A stretch of DNA of 64,000 bases from Mermis nigrescens. Taxonomy: Eukaryota; Nematoda; Enoplea; Mermithida; Mermithidae. The stretch lies in assembly GCA_036768485.1 (NCBI GenBank), contig JAVLUZ010000223.1, positions 4,667,893-4,731,892 on the forward strand. The letters run 5' to 3'. Shown piece after piece: positions 31,723 to 40,190 of the stretch. The notes under the pieces were generated by a model, which was not told the DNA's origin, did no database searches, and saw only the letters and a list, made by a program, of their open reading frames with translations. The position numbers and the translations under genes are program-made. Positions within the stretch are counted from its first letter, which is position 1, and the number at the start of each line of letters is the position of its first letter.

Positions 31723-31755
31723 CTATAAATACCTATATATAAATTGTTATTTATA
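31723..31755. promoter_or_regulatory. Shared bidirectional TATA promoter of TBP and ATPase
   Basis: CTATAAATAC at 31723-31732 faces the ATPase ATG (31763, 31 bases after the box). TATTTATA at 31748-31755 is TATAAATA on the minus strand, 28 bases before the TBP ATG (31719). The boxes are inward-crossed, so each lies in the 5' leader of the opposite gene. The 43-base gap leaves no room for anything else. Confidence 0.75.
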
Positions 31756-31762
31756 AACAAAA

Positions 31763-32410
31763 ATGATTTTCAAACACCCTTTCACCTGTCTTGTCTCTGG
31801 ACCAACAAAGTCCGGTAAAACTACATTTGTTGGGCGATTAATCGAAAATAGAGCACACTTGATTGATACCAAAATTAAAAAGATTTGGTGGTGCTTTGCA
31901 GAAAATCAACCACTTTACAGGAAAATTGAAAATGTTTCGTTTATAGAGGGGCTTCCTGATTTTTCATACTTGAAACAGTTTAGTCCTGTGCCGCAACTTT
32001 TGATTCTCGACGATCTGATGCAAGAGAGCAAAGGTAATACTCAGATTGTACAGCTGTTTACACGTAGTTGTCATCATTGGAACATTAGCATTATTCACAT
32101 TGTTCAAAACGTGTTCTTTGAGGGACTCAGAACTTCACGTATAAACTCTGACTATATAGTTTTATTTAAAAATCCTGCCGATCAATTACAGGCGCAAGTT
32201 TTATCTCGTCAGCTTTATCCTGCCAATCCGAAATATTTCCTAGAAGCCTACTCCGATGCTACTGCTCAGCCGCATGGCTATCTCTTGATTGATCTTACTC
32301 AGAACGCTAGAGATGAACTTAGGCTAAAAACGAATATCTTCAGCAGTCATCCAGCTGTTTATATGCAAAAATCTATAAATACTACAAAAAAAGGTGATGA
32401 AATCAAATAA
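31763..32410 (+). CDS. A32-like genome-packaging ATPase
   Basis: 215 residues, intact. FtsK/HerA-superfamily ATPase that pumps viral DNA into capsids in Polintons, poxvirus-like viruses and virophages. Walker A is GPTKSGKT at residues 13-20, Walker B is LLILDD at 79-84, a candidate arginine finger sits in FTRSCHHWNIS (R101), and the sensor-like IHIVQN follows at 111-116. Length is typical of this family in Polintons. It starts the plus-strand morphogenesis block and shares a promoter with TBP. The ATG was chosen because it is the first after the TATA box and lies shortly before Walker A. Confidence 0.93.
   Translation: MIFKHPFTCLVSGPTKSGKTTFVGRLIENRAHLIDTKIKKIWWCFAENQPLYRKIENVSFIEGLPDFSYLKQFSPVPQLLILDDLMQESKGNTQIVQLFTRSCHHWNISIIHIVQNVFFEGLRTSRINSDYIVLFKNPADQLQAQVLSRQLYPANPKYFLEAYSDATAQPHGYLLIDLTQNARDELRLKTNIFSSHPAVYMQKSINTTKKGDEIK
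32374..32381 (+). promoter_or_regulatory. TATAAATA box of the 32417 gene
   Basis: CTATAAATAC at 32373-32382 lies within the 3' end of the ATPase reading frame, 35 bases before the ATG at 32417. A second TATAAATA at 32497 lies inside the 32417 gene and has no start codon at the usual distance. Confidence 0.65.
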
Positions 32411-32416
32411 AACAAA

Positions 32417-32767
32417 ATGGGTAAAGAACGATTAAGACGCAATATTATTTGTTTACACCTTCTAAGTCAAGCAAGGAAACCTCAAAGGGACGCTATTATA
32501 AATACTGCCAGTAAAGATCAGATTCTTTGTCTCTGTGACTGTGCAAACAACTTTCTTAACGGTAATATTCCCTTTTCTGAAAAGGATATCAACAAACTTC
32601 GAAGATACCAGCATCAAATAAGGTACTTGGCAAACAATAAACAGGCAAACACAAAACAAAAAAGAGGTATTTTAATACAAGACGGTGGTTTTCTTCCACT
32701 TTTACTTACTCCTATTCTTACAATTGCAGGTACTTTACTAGCTGATGCAATAACGCGCAGGCAATGA
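32417..32767 (+). CDS. Polinton-type small basic protein with hydrophobic tail
   Basis: 116 residues, intact. A basic helical front (MGKERLRRN, CDCANNFLNGNIPFSEKD) is followed by a lysine/asparagine-rich linker, and then a conserved GGFLPLLLTPIL..AG hydrophobic C-terminus. A protein of this pattern (helical, NVLNGN-like motif, RGGFLG-like tail) is common in the morphogenesis block of Polintons and adintoviruses and is presumed virion-associated. Its exact role is unknown. The stop overlaps the next ATG by four bases (ATGA), which suggests coupled expression. Confidence 0.65.
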   Translation: MGKERLRRNIICLHLLSQARKPQRDAIINTASKDQILCLCDCANNFLNGNIPFSEKDINKLRRYQHQIRYLANNKQANTKQKRGILIQDGGFLPLLLTPILTIAGTLLADAITRRQ

Positions 32768-33330
32768 AGCACACTGAAAAAATGATTTTAATACCCGCTG
32801 AAATCAGTGAACGTTCTAAACCGGTCGACGTTTTGCTTGATAACTTAAATAATGAGATGCAACAAATTTTAAGCAGCAAAAATGTACCATCTGATGTAAA
32901 ACTTGTAAAATATAATCAAATACTAGGCAAATTTAAGCGATTGCTCGAACAGAAGCAGCAACCATATAAAGCTACTATTGTAGGACATGCAAGTGACACA
33001 ATTAATGACGAAGAAATACTCACTGGTATACCGAAAAATCAGATTCCAAAGGCAAAACTCCTTCTACACTACATTCGCACAAACCCATTTGTGGAAATCG
33101 AGCCTAATGGTGAGCTTGTAATAGATGGTCAAAAAATCAATGGTTCAAACATCACAGATTTAGTTAATGATCTGGCACGTGAGCGCAAAAAAATAAGCAG
33201 GCATCCTGGCACAAAAGAATTGCTGAAAGTGTTTAATCGCACAAATGTACCACTAGAAAGTATTGCTAATAGACAAGGTAAGGAGATTTTTGCTGCAGGC
33301 GACGAATTTGACTGGGATGAAAGTCTATAA
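32764..33330 (+). CDS. Polinton-conserved hypothetical protein
   Basis: 188 residues, intact. Contains MILIPAEI near the N-terminus, a coiled-coil-like charged first half (LDNLNNEMQQIL, KYNQILGKFKRLLEQ) and a C-terminal INGSNITDLVNDLARERKK segment followed by EFDW. The V-P-x-x...YNQ-x-L and S-N-I-x-D-L-V-N-D pattern is familiar from a conserved gene beside capsid genes in animal Polintons. Function is unproven; a scaffold or virion role is plausible. It has no TATA box of its own and starts inside the preceding gene's stop. Confidence 0.65.
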   Translation: MKHTEKMILIPAEISERSKPVDVLLDNLNNEMQQILSSKNVPSDVKLVKYNQILGKFKRLLEQKQQPYKATIVGHASDTINDEEILTGIPKNQIPKAKLLLHYIRTNPFVEIEPNGELVIDGQKINGSNITDLVNDLARERKKISRHPGTKELLKVFNRTNVPLESIANRQGKEIFAAGDEFDWDESL

Positions 33331-33333
33331 ATA
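33326..33333 (+). promoter_or_regulatory. TATAAATA box of the 33372 gene
   Basis: GTCTATAAATACT at 33323-33335 overlaps the last codons and stop of the preceding gene, 38 bases before the ATG at 33372. The spacing decides in favour of that ATG over the GTG at 33354. Confidence 0.7.
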
Positions 33334-33371
33334 CTTATTGTTTTATTTTTTATGTGAATAAAATTTTAAAA

Positions 33372-33815
33372 ATGCATGTACAATTCACTCCTGACAATTA
33401 CACCGTTTGGTTGGAATACTACACTGGGCAGGCTGCCCAAACCGGCTATGGGTTGGATGGGTTTAAAGGCATCCCATACCAGCGGGGTGTTGGCCTTGGC
33501 AGCTTTTTCCGCTCACTTTTTAGAATGGCCGTCCCTGTTTTGCAATCAATAGGTAAGCGTGTTGGAAAGCATGCTTTAGCAGCAGGTGCAAACATAGCGT
33601 CTGATTTGGCTCAAGGAAAACCGCTTTTTGAGTCTACTAAGGAACATTCAAAGCGAGAAGCTGCTCAACTTTTTGATGAAGCCTCTCAAGCCCTGCAGCA
33701 GCAAGGAGAGGGTCTTGGTTACCGCTCAAAGTCTATAAATACTAATGCAATTGATGCTTTTTCTAAAAACGACAAAAATGGCTCTCATAGACGTAAAATC
33801 TATCCCAAGTACTAA
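33372..33815 (+). CDS. Minor virion protein with membrane-active/core segment (adenovirus pX/pVI-like)
   Basis: About 147 residues from the ATG chosen by box spacing. It carries YGLDGFKGIPYQRGVGLGSF, then an amphipathic glycine/alanine/arginine-rich segment (FFRSLFRMAVPVL, GKRVGKHALAAGANIASDLA) and a charged tail. A GF-G-x-P-x-QRG-x-GLG motif before a hydrophobic basic helix is the usual form of a small virion protein next to the capsid gene in Polintons and adintoviruses, often compared with adenovirus core or membrane-lytic proteins. Its 3' end overlaps the major capsid start in another frame. Confidence 0.6.
   Translation: MHVQFTPDNYTVWLEYYTGQAAQTGYGLDGFKGIPYQRGVGLGSFFRSLFRMAVPVLQSIGKRVGKHALAAGANIASDLAQGKPLFESTKEHSKREAAQLFDEASQALQQQGEGLGYRSKSINTNAIDAFSKNDKNGSHRRKIYPKY
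33734..33741 (+). promoter_or_regulatory. TATAAATA box of the major capsid gene
   Basis: GTCTATAAATACT at 33731-33743, inside the preceding gene, 36 bases before the ATG at 33778. An in-frame ATG at 33745 is only three bases from the box, so 33778 (MALIDV) is the likely start. Confidence 0.7.
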
Positions 33816-35072
33816 AACCGAACTAGACCTTTTTACGGTCCCTCCTACCCAAGTAGTTGTGAAGCAAGGCTTCTGGCATGAAATTCAACCTACGCACCCT
33901 ATCACTAACGAGGGGCCCTATGAATTTAGAATTCCACCCGACCCCCATTATCTTCAGCTGAACAAAAACTACATTTATATGCTATTAAGGATCAAAAAAC
34001 CAACAGTCGCAGCTGGAGCATCAGTACCCGACTATGCGCCTATCAATCTAATTGGTAAGACTTTCTTCAAGCAGGTGAAATGTTTCCTAGGAGGCCGCTT
34101 AATTTTTGATAGCTCTGATAAGTATGCATACAGATCGTACTTTGAAACTGAATTAAATTATGGTTATGATGCAAAGCATTCTCAACTTGCAATCTGCCCT
34201 TTACTTCCACGAAGGAGGAGGCAATGTGGACACAAAAGACAATGAAGCATTCAAGAATACGTGCTAAAATGTTTAAAGATGAAAATTTTGTAGAAGTGGC
34301 GGCTCCATTGCACATTGACTTGTTCTTGCAAGACAGATTTCTGATTAATTTCACCGATTTTCGCTTAGAATTACATAGAAATAGCGACGCATTTTTACTA
34401 CAGTGCTTTGAAGACGCTATTTTAGAATTAAAAGTCTCACAAATGAAATTTTTTATTCGAAAAGTTGAGGTTTTAGACACTGTCAATTTAGCACTTGAAC
34501 AAACAATGCTCTCATATACAGCAAAGTATCCTATTAGGCGCGTGGCTATGACTAACTTACACATTTCAAATCCTGCTAGAGAAACGCCCAATTATACCCT
34601 GTTTAATGGTCAGCTACCTAGGCGTATGGTGTTTGCTTGTGTCGATGGCAATGCATATCGAGGCAATTTGGCCAAATCGCCATTTAATTTCAAACCATAC
34701 AGCATATACGATGTAAAAGTAACGTGTGGCGGCACAACCTACCCCGCTTATCCACTCAACATTGCATTCAAACACGATAGGTACTTGCAAGCTTATAATC
34801 AGATGTATGATGCACTAGATATAGGACGTGAAGGTAATTTCATTAGCAGAGACGAGTTTAAAACAAGCCACTGCTTCTTTGTGTTTGACCTAACGCCTGA
34901 CGCAGATGATGGAGGGCATTGGGATCTAGTGCATGAAGGAACAACGAGCATAACTGTAAGGTTTGCTGACAATTTGCCTGATTCTGGCGTGGAAATCATT
35001 ATATACGCCGAATTTGATAACTTAATAATGATTGACAAAAATCGAAACACGTTTCATGACTATAATGCATAA
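33778..35072 (+). pseudogene. Double-jelly-roll major capsid protein, two frameshifts
   Basis: Forms the hexagonal capsomers of Polinton and adintovirus particles. Begins MALIDVKSIPSTKTELDLFT with the family's LDLF-x-VPPTQ motif, followed by GPYEFRIPP and SYFETELNYG...HSQLAI. A one-base frame change near 34200 leads to a short glycine-rich stretch, and a second near 34262 to the frame with EVAAPLHIDLFLQDRFLINF (a strongly conserved capsid motif), which is then open to 35072. Total span about 430 codons, normal for the family. Both shifts look like single-base insertions in or near short runs. They may be decay or sequencing error. Confidence 0.92.
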
Positions 35073-35075
35073 AAA

Positions 35076-35501
35076 ATGAATACCATTGAAATATTCAAAA
35101 TTCTTCAGCGTAATATTAAAAAGGATATATTTTTAGGTGTTTTTCCATTAGACCGCCTGCCACCTATTAGAACCTACCCTGCGGCTCTAGTGATTAATTT
35201 AGATACTAGCAATGCACCTGGCTCGCACTGGGTCGCCATATACTTTCAAAGCAATAAACACTGCGACTATTTTGACAGCTATGGGCGAAAACCATTTAAC
35301 CACTTATTGCATTATATTTCAAATAATGCACTCACATATGCGTACAATAATGCGCAGGTACAGGGGCTCTTTTCAATCAGCTGTGGTCACATGTGTGTAT
35401 ATTTCCTAGTTTGCAGAAGTCGAGGTATTCCTTTCAAAAATACTGTCTTATCTATGCTCAGCGAGAAAATTAATAAATACTTTAATAAACTAGAATTATA
35501 A
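35076..35501 (+). CDS. Adenain-like maturation cysteine protease
   Basis: 141 residues, intact. Cleaves virion precursor proteins. The catalytic set of the adenain (C5) family is visible in order: His51 in GSHWVAIYF, Asp67 in YFDSYG, Gln96 in QVQGLFS and Cys103 in SISCGHMCVYFL. Starts four bases after the capsid stop, with no TATA box at the usual distance (only CTATAATGC about 10 bases upstream), so it is probably read from the capsid transcript or a weak promoter. Confidence 0.93.
   Translation: MNTIEIFKILQRNIKKDIFLGVFPLDRLPPIRTYPAALVINLDTSNAPGSHWVAIYFQSNKHCDYFDSYGRKPFNHLLHYISNNALTYAYNNAQVQGLFSISCGHMCVYFLVCRSRGIPFKNTVLSMLSEKINKYFNKLEL
35472..35479 (+). promoter_or_regulatory. Degenerate TATA box of the penton gene
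   Basis: TAATAAATAC at 35471-35480 has AATAAATA, one mismatch from the consensus, 24 bases before the ATG at 35504 and inside the end of the protease gene. Confidence 0.45.
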
Positions 35502-35503
35502 AC

Positions 35504-36280
35504 ATGGATACCAAACAATTTTACATCACTCTTCCGAGCAATTCGCAAGAATCAAATACCGCGGCCACATTCATAACCAGCCTGCCTAGGCGAATCGTGC
35601 TAAATGGCGACTGGGAAGTTGGTCTGGCTGAAATAATCTACGCAAATACGTGGCACAATGTTGCCGAGGATCAGACTATGATACAATTTTACGATTTTAA
35701 AAATAATGTACGAATAAAGATGCTCATTCCCCGAGCCAGATACCAAAGTATACACGATCTCGTTAAAACAATCAGCGAGGGATTAAAAATGGTAAGTCAG
35801 AACGAAAAATTTGACTACACGGAACATATAAGCTTGCAGTATGATGATAATAAAAAATGCTGCCATCTGAAACTTAACACTGAACACGTTCGAAGCTTAA
35901 AATTAACGACACATTTAATGTACATGCTGGGATTCATAGAAAGCCAACTCAGTAGTATAAATTATACTGTCGCACAAGAATTAACTATAGCTGCCCATCA
36001 TTCTCCTGATATGCTAGGTGGTATGCATAATTTTTACGTGTATTGCGATATAGTTGAGCCTCAAATAGTTGGGAATATTTTTGCGCCACTTCTGCAAGTT
36101 GTAAATATTGAAGGAAAATACATGGATATTGTAAATCACTCGTACATTAGCCCCCATTATATACCTGTACTCAAGAAAGCATTCAATACTGTTGAAATGG
36201 ACATTAAAAGCGACCAAGATAAACCCGTGCCTTTTGAATTTGGCAAAACTATCGTTAAATTGCATTTCAGACGTCAGTAG
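35504..36280 (+). CDS. Penton-like minor capsid protein
   Basis: 258 residues, intact. A single-jelly-roll vertex protein. It opens MDTKQFYITLPSNSQ and then LPRRIVLNGDWEVGLAEIIY, the invariant start of Polinton minor capsid proteins (F-Y-x-T-L-PSN-S ... LP-x-x-I-x-L-x-G-x-WEVGLAEI). Further segments include YMLGF and PDMLGGMHNFYVYCDIVEPQ, also family-typical. It follows the protease gene by two bases. Confidence 0.93.
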   Translation: MDTKQFYITLPSNSQESNTAATFITSLPRRIVLNGDWEVGLAEIIYANTWHNVAEDQTMIQFYDFKNNVRIKMLIPRARYQSIHDLVKTISEGLKMVSQNEKFDYTEHISLQYDDNKKCCHLKLNTEHVRSLKLTTHLMYMLGFIESQLSSINYTVAQELTIAAHHSPDMLGGMHNFYVYCDIVEPQIVGNIFAPLLQVVNIEGKYMDIVNHSYISPHYIPVLKKAFNTVEMDIKSDQDKPVPFEFGKTIVKLHFRRQ

Positions 36281-36315
36281 GCCCTAAATATCACCTTTTA
36301 TCAAATATTGTAAAC

Positions 36316-36631
36316 ATGGATCAAGGACAAAAAATTTACAATCATTTCTTAATGCACCTGCTTCGCCTAGACAATGTATCTACCTTTGCTTTAGGCAACT
36401 ACTTTTGGCCCCTGCTCAAGGCCGAGTACAAACAAAGTTTAATGCAATACGATGCAGAGGCTTTCAACAGACTTTTCTCGCCTCATCAAACAATGTTGCA
36501 CTCTCCGAGACATACACACTCTAGCTAATCTGTGGCAAAATTTTAATGACCGAGCAAAAGAATATTTTGCATACTTTCACGAACGATCAATTGACGAGCA
36601 TATACTTTGCTGCATAGTACTCAAGAATTGA
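36316..36631 (+). pseudogene. Paralogous small protein B (GxxFW family), frameshifted
   Basis: The first frame (36316-36528) reads KIYNHFLMHLL, then G27-NYFWPLLKAEYKQSL..YD. After a one-base change near 36480 the other frame continues with TLANL...AKEYFAYFHER and SIDEHI to the TGA at 36631. These parts align in order with the intact protein at 30634. A weak CCTAAATA box lies 25 bases upstream. It is the last gene of the element that I can recognise. Confidence 0.6.
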
Positions 36632-39600
36632 ACATCACTTTGATTTAATTACAAAAATGCCAGCGCACGCATAAAAATTCGACCAGACTGCTTAAAAGCC
36701 GCTGCTTTTTCAGGGGCTTGTGAACAGATGCGTTTTAAAGACTTCATAAACAACTAAAAACCAAATCAATAATTAGCCCCCTCTTTTTAAGACCCCTCTG
36801 TTCCATCTCTCAGTCAAATTTCACACAAATCCGACCGTCGGTTCGTAAATTACTAAAAAATCAATAAAATCAATTAATAATCAAAGTTTTCCGGGAAACC
36901 CCCATGGGGAGGTTCAGGCACGCCCCAGGCCCCATCCCCTTCCTATCCCTCACTATTGCCTATGCTACAGCATTGCTACCTGGCCCCACCCCAGGTAGCA
37001 AGTTTGGGCCCGCCCGCCTATGCTTAAGCACTGTATATGCTATATCATGTGTTCCCAGGGACGCACGCTATACTACTAGCGTATCTCGGCAAGCTTTATA
37101 CGATGGTGAAGAAAAATTTCATGATAAAATTTCAAGAAATTTTCACTCTATTCAATATTGTTAAACAGAAAATTTATCATTTAAGCTATCTGCACAACGA
37201 TTTCTTATCATTCAATTCACGAGGAATTTCTCATCTCTCGTCTTTGTACTTAATCATCGTGCTTTACAGAGAAATATTATACAGATAATAAATAATTCGG
37301 CGCGAAGCGCCGAAAGCAATTTGACATATTCTGCAAGTCAAGCTCAAATCCGAGCGGTTTTGAGCGAACAAGAAAACAAAACCGTAAACAATAAATCCAG
37401 CACCAAGCGCCGGAAAAAATTTCATGTTCTTTGGCATAACTCAAATTTGAGCTATTTCGAGTGCGCTAGAAGGCAAAAGTATAGCTGCAGAATGAATCCG
37501 GCGCACAGCGCCGAGAAAAATTGATATGTTCACTATGTTTATCTCAAATTTGAGTGATTTTTAGCTGTTGATAAGACAAAACCATACATAAACAAGTAAT
37601 CCGGCGCGAAGCGCCGAAAAATTTTGAGTTTACTAGTTCAAAAACACGCTAAATACCTGTTTAGGCGATGCTTTACACGCACTTCACAAATTTTTTATTT
37701 TTCCTTCTAGAGCACCCTTGGGAGGAACAGATTTTCATTTTTTCCTGAGATGGAGCGGTCCAGCCCAACGGGTCCAGGTAAGACATTTCCAAATAGCCCG
37801 ACTATTTGATTGCCTTGGATACAAAAAGAATGCAAGAAACACCCTCGCTTTTATACTTGAGGGATCTGGGGTGGCGCGCTTTAACGCCCGTATGTAGCAG
37901 GGCCCGCGGCGGAGCCTCGGAAAATTCAGTAAAATGAAATGTTTAATTGTTACGTTAAAACTTTCACAAAATCGACCGAATTATGGCTCTAAACTCAGCC
38001 TAAAAACATTTATAATTAACGTACGAGCCACTACAAATTCTTGCTGTGAAATGCCTTCTGAACTAAAAAAGAAACGAAACGAAAAATTGCTGAACCGGCA
38101 CAAAATGATTTTCACACGCCTTTAACAGGATGTCCGACCAGAGTAAATTAAATCAATAACTTGGAGTGAAGCACTGGAATATTTTAGCTACTTCAAGATT
38201 CTAAGCACAACGCTAGGACACAATAATAAAAATAATGATGATTCGGCGCAGGGCCCCGAAAATTTTTGACGTTTTTGCGTTTTTAGCTCAAGTTTGGGCG
38301 CATTTAAACGTATATCTGCTGCTAAAAAAATTTTCAAAAAGGGTTTTGGGGGCGGCCGCCCCCCGTCCCCCATACCTGGATCCGCGCCCAATCACTCGCC
38401 ATTTCAATAAGCTCACATACCTAAATACAAACATATTTCCATACTTCTGATAGAAGCTGGAGCCCATTGAGTCGCCGCTAGCGTTGGAAAAGTCTGACTG
38501 GGACAAAGACTCGACAGGCTAAATCTTTTTTGAGTCTTGTCTCGGACTAGAACTGGGACTGTATCTTTTTAAAAGACTAGTTCTAGACTAGGACAACGTC
38601 TAAGGACTTACTCAGATATCGTCTTTTTGTGCAAAGCAGGTTCATAATGTCATTGCTAAAAAGGACGGCTTCTTTATTTTCGGTAACTGGCCCAATTCAT
38701 TTCTGATAATGAATGAGCACAAACCGAGGCGAGAACATTTTTTATGTACATAAATCAGAACGTTCGTTTTATAAAACTGTTTTGAGGATCTATGTAGGTA
38801 ACTTTTTTTGAATCAGGTTCTAGGATTTTTAAGCCTCATTCGAAATGCTTTTGCCATGTACGAGAATTGATTTCTAGATTCAGAACGTTCACTTTGTCAC
38901 TCTTTTTACGCTTAGTTGTAGGGTCATTAAATAGCCTTGCCGCTTTTGAGCTTTGCACATAGAAGCTGATGAAGAATTCATTTACCTTATGTTGTACGCG
39001 CATGCAGGCCAATTTAAGAAAAAGGCCAGAAGTTTAAAAAAAGATGAATCCAGATTTTCACGACCAAATACTATCTAAAATAGTGTTTTGCTCCAAATCG
39101 AAGCAAATTACATTTTTGTAGTTTTTCGCATAAAACTAATGAAGAAATAAAGGAAAAACGTCCCCAGATTTGTTTCGGTAAGGGCAACACTGCCCTCTAT
39201 CCTTTTTGGAAAATAATATGTCTTTGCACTTGTACCTACCCTGATTTTCCCTGTAAGTACTTACTTATCTGATTCATTGACGTACTGGTGCTGTTTGTTG
39301 GGTTATATTGTGTGTTTAGATAGGTAGGAGTATCTATCGCATCTCATGTAATGTAAATTAGAGATACAGAGCAACATTTTTCTGACCTCTCTGACATGCT
39401 TAAAATTCACTATTCTGACCCTAAAATGCACAAGGGTAACTATTTCTTGGACCCTGCAAAAGAGGTTCACACGTAAGCGGGGTGTAAACCCCCAGAATCA
39501 GGCGGACCCCCTAAATCGATAGACTCCCGAATTGAGTTTTTGGTGCTATTCTTGGTAAGATTATCCCATCGGACCACTCCCCCCAGACTTTGGCTGCTAC

Positions 39601-39690
39601 TCATGATAATACTTCCGCTCACTCCTCCCTTTGTGTTTGTATGTATGACTGGGGAAATGTAAAATCCGAAAAATGGAAGAAGGCCCACTG
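36632..39690. other. Non-coding stretch right of the viral element
   Basis: 36632-36900 could still be viral flank (AT-rich, no terminal repeat recognised). 37290-37640 contains three GGCGCGAAGCGCCG or related hairpins spaced about 150-200 bp, each followed by AAATTTTGA or AATTTGACAT, which suggests tandem repeat fragments. 37860-37940 is GC-rich repeat debris. 38500-38640 has AGACTAGTTCTAGACTAGGA-type runs that reappear at 41600-41670 and 43355-43400. No gene recognised. Confidence 0.45.
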
Positions 39691-40190
39691 AAGGACAGGC
39701 GTGGATTTAGAGGGAGCGGGGGGCGTCCCCCTGTCGTCAAAAAATAGTTAGGCGCAGCCCGATAGAGAATAATGTCTGATTTTTGATGACTTTAGTCAGT
39801 TTTACACGATTTTTCGAGTTATTCCGGCGCTTCGCGCCAAAGTGTACTCATTAATGACATTTACTGACTTTCTTAGCACTCTAGAAAACTTCATTTTTAC
39901 GTCAGCAGAGTAGTTCACTTACAGAACAAGGATTTTTTAGTTCTTACAATGATTTCTCGAGTGCTTGTGCCGATTTTTGGAGTAATTTGGCGCGTTTTTC
40001 GAAGAAAACTACAAATTTTTCAGCTTTTTTCGGATCAAAAACGATGCTGTCTACCAAAAGACAAAAGACCGATACTTCAAGCATATTGAACGGATTAGTT
40101 TGGACAATTTCTGACACTATTCGGAAAATTTGGGGTTTCGCCCCCCCCCCCTCTACGCCCTGTCAGAAAATCCTGGATCCACCACTACCG
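39690..40190 (+). repeat. Interspersed repeat family G copy
   Basis: Begins GGCGTGGATTTAGAGGGAG, contains TTCCGGCGCTTCGCGCC, CATTTACTGACTTTCTTAGC and ends CAGAAAATCCTGGATCCACC. The same order occurs at 27240-27830 and 45720-46300, and an inverted start at about 49270-49520. Non-coding. Confidence 0.65.

Larger units (their letters stand above)
28304..36631. mobile_element. Polinton/Maverick (adintovirus-like) integrated element, partly decayed
   Basis: Defined by clustered hallmark genes: family B polymerase N-terminus, rve integrase with chromodomain, A32-like packaging ATPase, double-jelly-roll capsid protein, penton-like protein and adenain-like protease. These together are diagnostic of Polintons and adintoviruses. 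It additionally carries a TATA-binding-protein homologue, three paralogous small proteins and a shared CTATAAATAC promoter motif. Coding is compact and intronless, unlike the surroundings. Most of the polymerase is missing, and terminal inverted repeats or the expected 6-bp target duplication were not found, so the true ends are unknown. The integrase is riddled with stops while most virion genes are open, so the element is dead or incomplete as it stands. Confidence 0.9.

Noticed and set aside
33745..33777. Upstream ATG as start of the capsid protein
   Set aside because: It is three bases from the TATA box and adds an atypical hydrophobic leader; the ATG at 33778 fits both the box spacing and the family's N-terminus.
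34067..34591. 174-codon minus-strand frame
   Set aside because: Antisense shadow of the capsid gene; the plus strand carries the recognisable capsid motifs.
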